Of a stretch of 7,068 nt of DNA, positions 5,497 through 7,068 are shown in pieces. Origin of the DNA: Anaerolineae bacterium. Its GTDB lineage: Bacteria > Chloroflexota > Anaerolineae > Promineifilales > Promineifilaceae. The stretch's first letter is position 1; each line of letters begins with the position of its first letter. The translations under genes were made by a program, and so were the position numbers. The DNA lies in contig JACSSI010000242.1 of the NCBI GenBank assembly GCA_014879345.1, positions 1 to 7,068 of the forward strand, given 5' to 3'. Below the pieces are notes generated by a model. The model saw only the letters and a list, made by a program, of their open reading frames with translations, was not told the origin of the DNA and searched no databases.

Positions 5497-6918
5497 CTAC
5501 ACCACAAACCCACCCAACTTCGTTTCCAGATATTCCATAATGCCTTCCCGCGCCCCTTCACGTCCCAATCCGCTTTCCTTCATGCCGCCGAATGGCGCTG
5601 CTGCGCTGGTCGGGTTGATGTCGTTGATGCCGATAATGCCAAAGTTTAGCCCTTCAAAAGTACGCACTGCTTTAGACAAATTTTGCGTGTAAACGTAGGC
5701 AGCTAAACCGTAGTGGGTGTCATTTGCCAGCGCCAAAATATCATCCTCGTCGTCAAAGGGGATGATGGCCGCTACGGGGCCAAACGTTTCTTCACGGTAG
5801 ATACGCATGGCGGGGGTGACGCCGCTGAGTAAGGTTGGCGCATAAAAATAGCCATCGACCAGCGCCCCTTCGGTGAGGCGTATGCCGCCGTTATGCAGTG
5901 TTGCCCCCAAGGCCACAGCATCCCTGACCTGCTCATCGACTTTTTCGATGGCGGCTTCGTTCACCAGCGGGCCAATTGCCACCTCAGCATTCATACCATT
6001 GCCAGCCACCATGCGGCTAACGCGCTGGCTAAACGTTTTCAGGAACGGTTCCATGATGGCTCGATGGACGAAGATGCGGTTGGGGCTGATACACGCCTGC
6101 CCGGTGTTGAGAAATTTGACTAAAGACGCACCCTTCGCCGCATGAACCGGATCCGCATCGTCAAATACGATGAAGGGGGCGTGTCCGCCGAGTTCCAGCG
6201 ACATCCGTTTGAGTTGGGGGGCGGCATCTTGGGCTAGTTTTTTGCCAACGGCCGTTGAGCCTGTAAACGTAATCTTTTTCACCAGTGGATTGGTGCAAAA
6301 GGCATGACCAATCGGTGCCGGGTCGAGCGCCGTCACCAAATTGGCGACCCCAGCCGGTACACCTGCCTCTTCCAAAATCTCAAAAATGGCGATGGCGCAG
6401 AGCGGCGTCGCTTCGGCTGGTTTTAAGACAATGGTGCAGCCCGCCGCCAACGCGGGTGCTACCTTGCGTGTGATCATCGAGATGGGATAGTTCCAGGGCG
6501 TAATCGCACCCACCACACCCACCGGCTGATGTGCCACGATAAAACGCTGATCAGCACGGGCTGACGGGATGGTTTCGCCATAAATACGCTTCGTTTCTTC
6601 GGCAAACCAGAGCAGGAAGTCTGCGCCGTATTGCACTTCAAAGGTGCTGGCTTTGAGCGGTTTGCCCTGTTCGCGTGTCATCAGTTCAGCCAGTGCTTTT
6701 TTGCGTTCAAGCATCAACTGGTAGGCACGATATAAGACCTCGGAGCGCTGGTAAGCAGTTGTCTGTGACCAGGAAGCAAGGGCTGTGTGGGCGGCCTGGA
6801 TGGCTTCGTTGGCTTGGGAGGAACGGCCGTTTCCCACCCGCCCTATCTCTTCCCCCGTCGCTGGATTATAAACCGCAAAGGTATCCGTCATTTCTCGCCA
6901 TTCACCATTGATAAACAT
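5497..6918 (-). CDS. gabD: NAD(P)-dependent aldehyde dehydrogenase, succinate-semialdehyde dehydrogenase type
   Basis: A complete 473-residue cytosolic aldehyde dehydrogenase, normal length for the family, oxidising an aldehyde to the acid with NAD(P). Landmarks in order: PWNYP with Asn143 (oxyanion hole), KPAE with Lys166 (cofactor), FTGSTAVG at 218-225 (Rossmann loop), LELGG with general-base Glu242, GQAC with nucleophile Cys276, and REETFGPV at 375-382. The C-terminal APFGGMKESGLGREG (441-455) is typical of the GabD branch, which converts succinate semialdehyde to succinate. The exact substrate could still be another small aldehyde. A clear Shine-Dalgarno on the minus strand (AAGGAG, complement of 6925-6930) lies 6 nt before the ATG. 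It converges on the ParA gene, is transcribed alone within the window, and has palindromic operator-like sites upstream. It contains two AACGGCCGTT copies (6247 and 6822). Confidence 0.93.
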   Translation of the reverse strand: MFINGEWREMTDTFAVYNPATGEEIGRVGNGRSSQANEAIQAAHTALASWSQTTAYQRSEVLYRAYQLMLERKKALAELMTREQGKPLKASTFEVQYGADFLLWFAEETKRIYGETIPSARADQRFIVAHQPVGVVGAITPWNYPISMITRKVAPALAAGCTIVLKPAEATPLCAIAIFEILEEAGVPAGVANLVTALDPAPIGHAFCTNPLVKKITFTGSTAVGKKLAQDAAPQLKRMSLELGGHAPFIVFDDADPVHAAKGASLVKFLNTGQACISPNRIFVHRAIMEPFLKTFSQRVSRMVAGNGMNAEVAIGPLVNEAAIEKVDEQVRDAVALGATLHNGGIRLTEGALVDGYFYAPTLLSGVTPAMRIYREETFGPVAAIIPFDDEDDILALANDTHYGLAAYVYTQNLSKAVRTFEGLNFGIIGINDINPTSAAAPFGGMKESGLGREGAREGIMEYLETKLGGFVV

Positions 6919-6959
6919 AGTCTGCTCCTTTCAGGGAATTTTACAATCAAAGTTCATTT

Positions 6960-6969
6960 TAAACGTTTA
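6960..6969 (-). promoter_or_regulatory. LacI-type operator-like palindrome upstream of the aldehyde dehydrogenase
   Basis: TAAACGTTTA is a perfect 10-bp palindrome with the central CG seen in LacI-family operators (PurR, RbsR and CcpA sites share an AAACGTTT-like core). It overlaps a possible minus-strand -10 (TAAAAT, complement of 6956-6961), about 40 bp upstream of the start codon, so binding there would repress. The palindrome is seen directly; regulator and promoter are inferred. Confidence 0.4.
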
Positions 6970-7045
6970 CCAAAAATTACGAAACCCGGCGTGACATCTT
7001 CGGGTGCGGTTAGTTTTTGTGTAACAAAGCAGACTACAAAAGTCT

Positions 7046-7063
7046 TGCCAATACGAATTGGCA
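7046..7063. promoter_or_regulatory. Palindrome TGCCAAT-ACGA-ATTGGCA near the right edge
   Basis: Seven-bp perfect inverted arms (7046-7052 and 7057-7063) are separated by 4 nt, about 130 bp upstream of the aldehyde dehydrogenase start. It may be a transcription-factor site for this gene or for a divergent gene beyond the edge. No T-run suggesting a terminator is visible before the sequence ends. Confidence 0.35.
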
Positions 7064-7068
7064 TTAAA

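Larger units (their letters stand above)
39..6831. repeat. Dispersed 10-bp palindrome AACGGCCGTT, nine exact copies
   Basis: Exact copies start at 39, 1745, 2651, 3118, 3280, 4135, 4683, 6247 and 6822. A tenth site shares the inner ACGGCCGT (1321-1328), and 1145-1154 differs by one base. Chance expectation for a given 10-mer in this window is about 0.007. Of the twelve CGGCCG hexamers I find, nine are embedded in the full decamer. All nine exact copies lie inside genes (both permease-module genes, CHAD, ParA and the dehydrogenase), on both strands' genes. This resembles the highly iterated palindrome HIP1 of cyanobacteria, though with a different sequence. Confidence 0.95.

Noticed and set aside
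5428..5649. A 73-codon plus-strand frame across repeat copy 2 and the end of the dehydrogenase gene
   Set aside because: It starts inside the repeat element and overlaps, antisense, a secure gene.

Overview
The window is bacterial, protein-dense and of moderate GC. It holds five complete genes and one gene cut by the left edge. The gene content (a two-permease sugar ABC importer, a Gfo/Idh/MocA dehydrogenase, a CYTH-CHAD protein followed by a ParA-type ATPase) and the style of the proteins suggest a Chloroflexota lineage, probably Anaerolineae-like. That assignment is inferred from general resemblance; no marker gene is present to prove it.

Layout. 1-1349 (+): the end of one RbsC-type permease and a complete second one, overlapping by ATGA. 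1367-1461: an intergenic element of about 95 bp with perfect 16-bp terminal inverted repeats. 1485-2732 (+): a Gfo/Idh/MocA oxidoreductase, probably acting on the imported sugar or polyol, followed by a hairpin. 2733-3052: a gene-free stretch with a hairpin, an operator-like inverted repeat and an extended -10 promoter. 3053-4636 (+) and 4633-5376 (+): a CYTH-like/CHAD protein translationally coupled to a stand-alone ParA/MinD-type ATPase. 5384-5481: a second copy of the inverted-repeat element, between convergent genes. 5497-6918 (-): a succinate-semialdehyde-dehydrogenase-type aldehyde dehydrogenase. Its upstream region to the right edge carries two palindromes that look like operators.

How the genes fit together. 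The left half is a carbohydrate uptake and oxidation module; its ATPase and binding protein presumably lie to the left of the window. The aldehyde dehydrogenase could serve the same or another catabolic route. The centre is the most interesting part. CHAD domains bind polyphosphate, and ParA-type ATPases position cargo on the nucleoid, so a two-gene CHAD-ParA operon without a ParB suggests a polyphosphate-granule positioning or segregation device. This is a hypothesis from context.

Two sequence-level signals cut across the genes. The 10-bp palindrome AACGGCCGTT occurs nine times exactly in 7 kb (about 0.007 expected by chance), always inside genes and in eight of nine cases in the same codon phase. 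It behaves like the highly iterated palindrome HIP1 of cyanobacteria. In addition, the two intergenic elements share ends built on CCTGNCAGG and a conserved central block, so they form a small repeat family.
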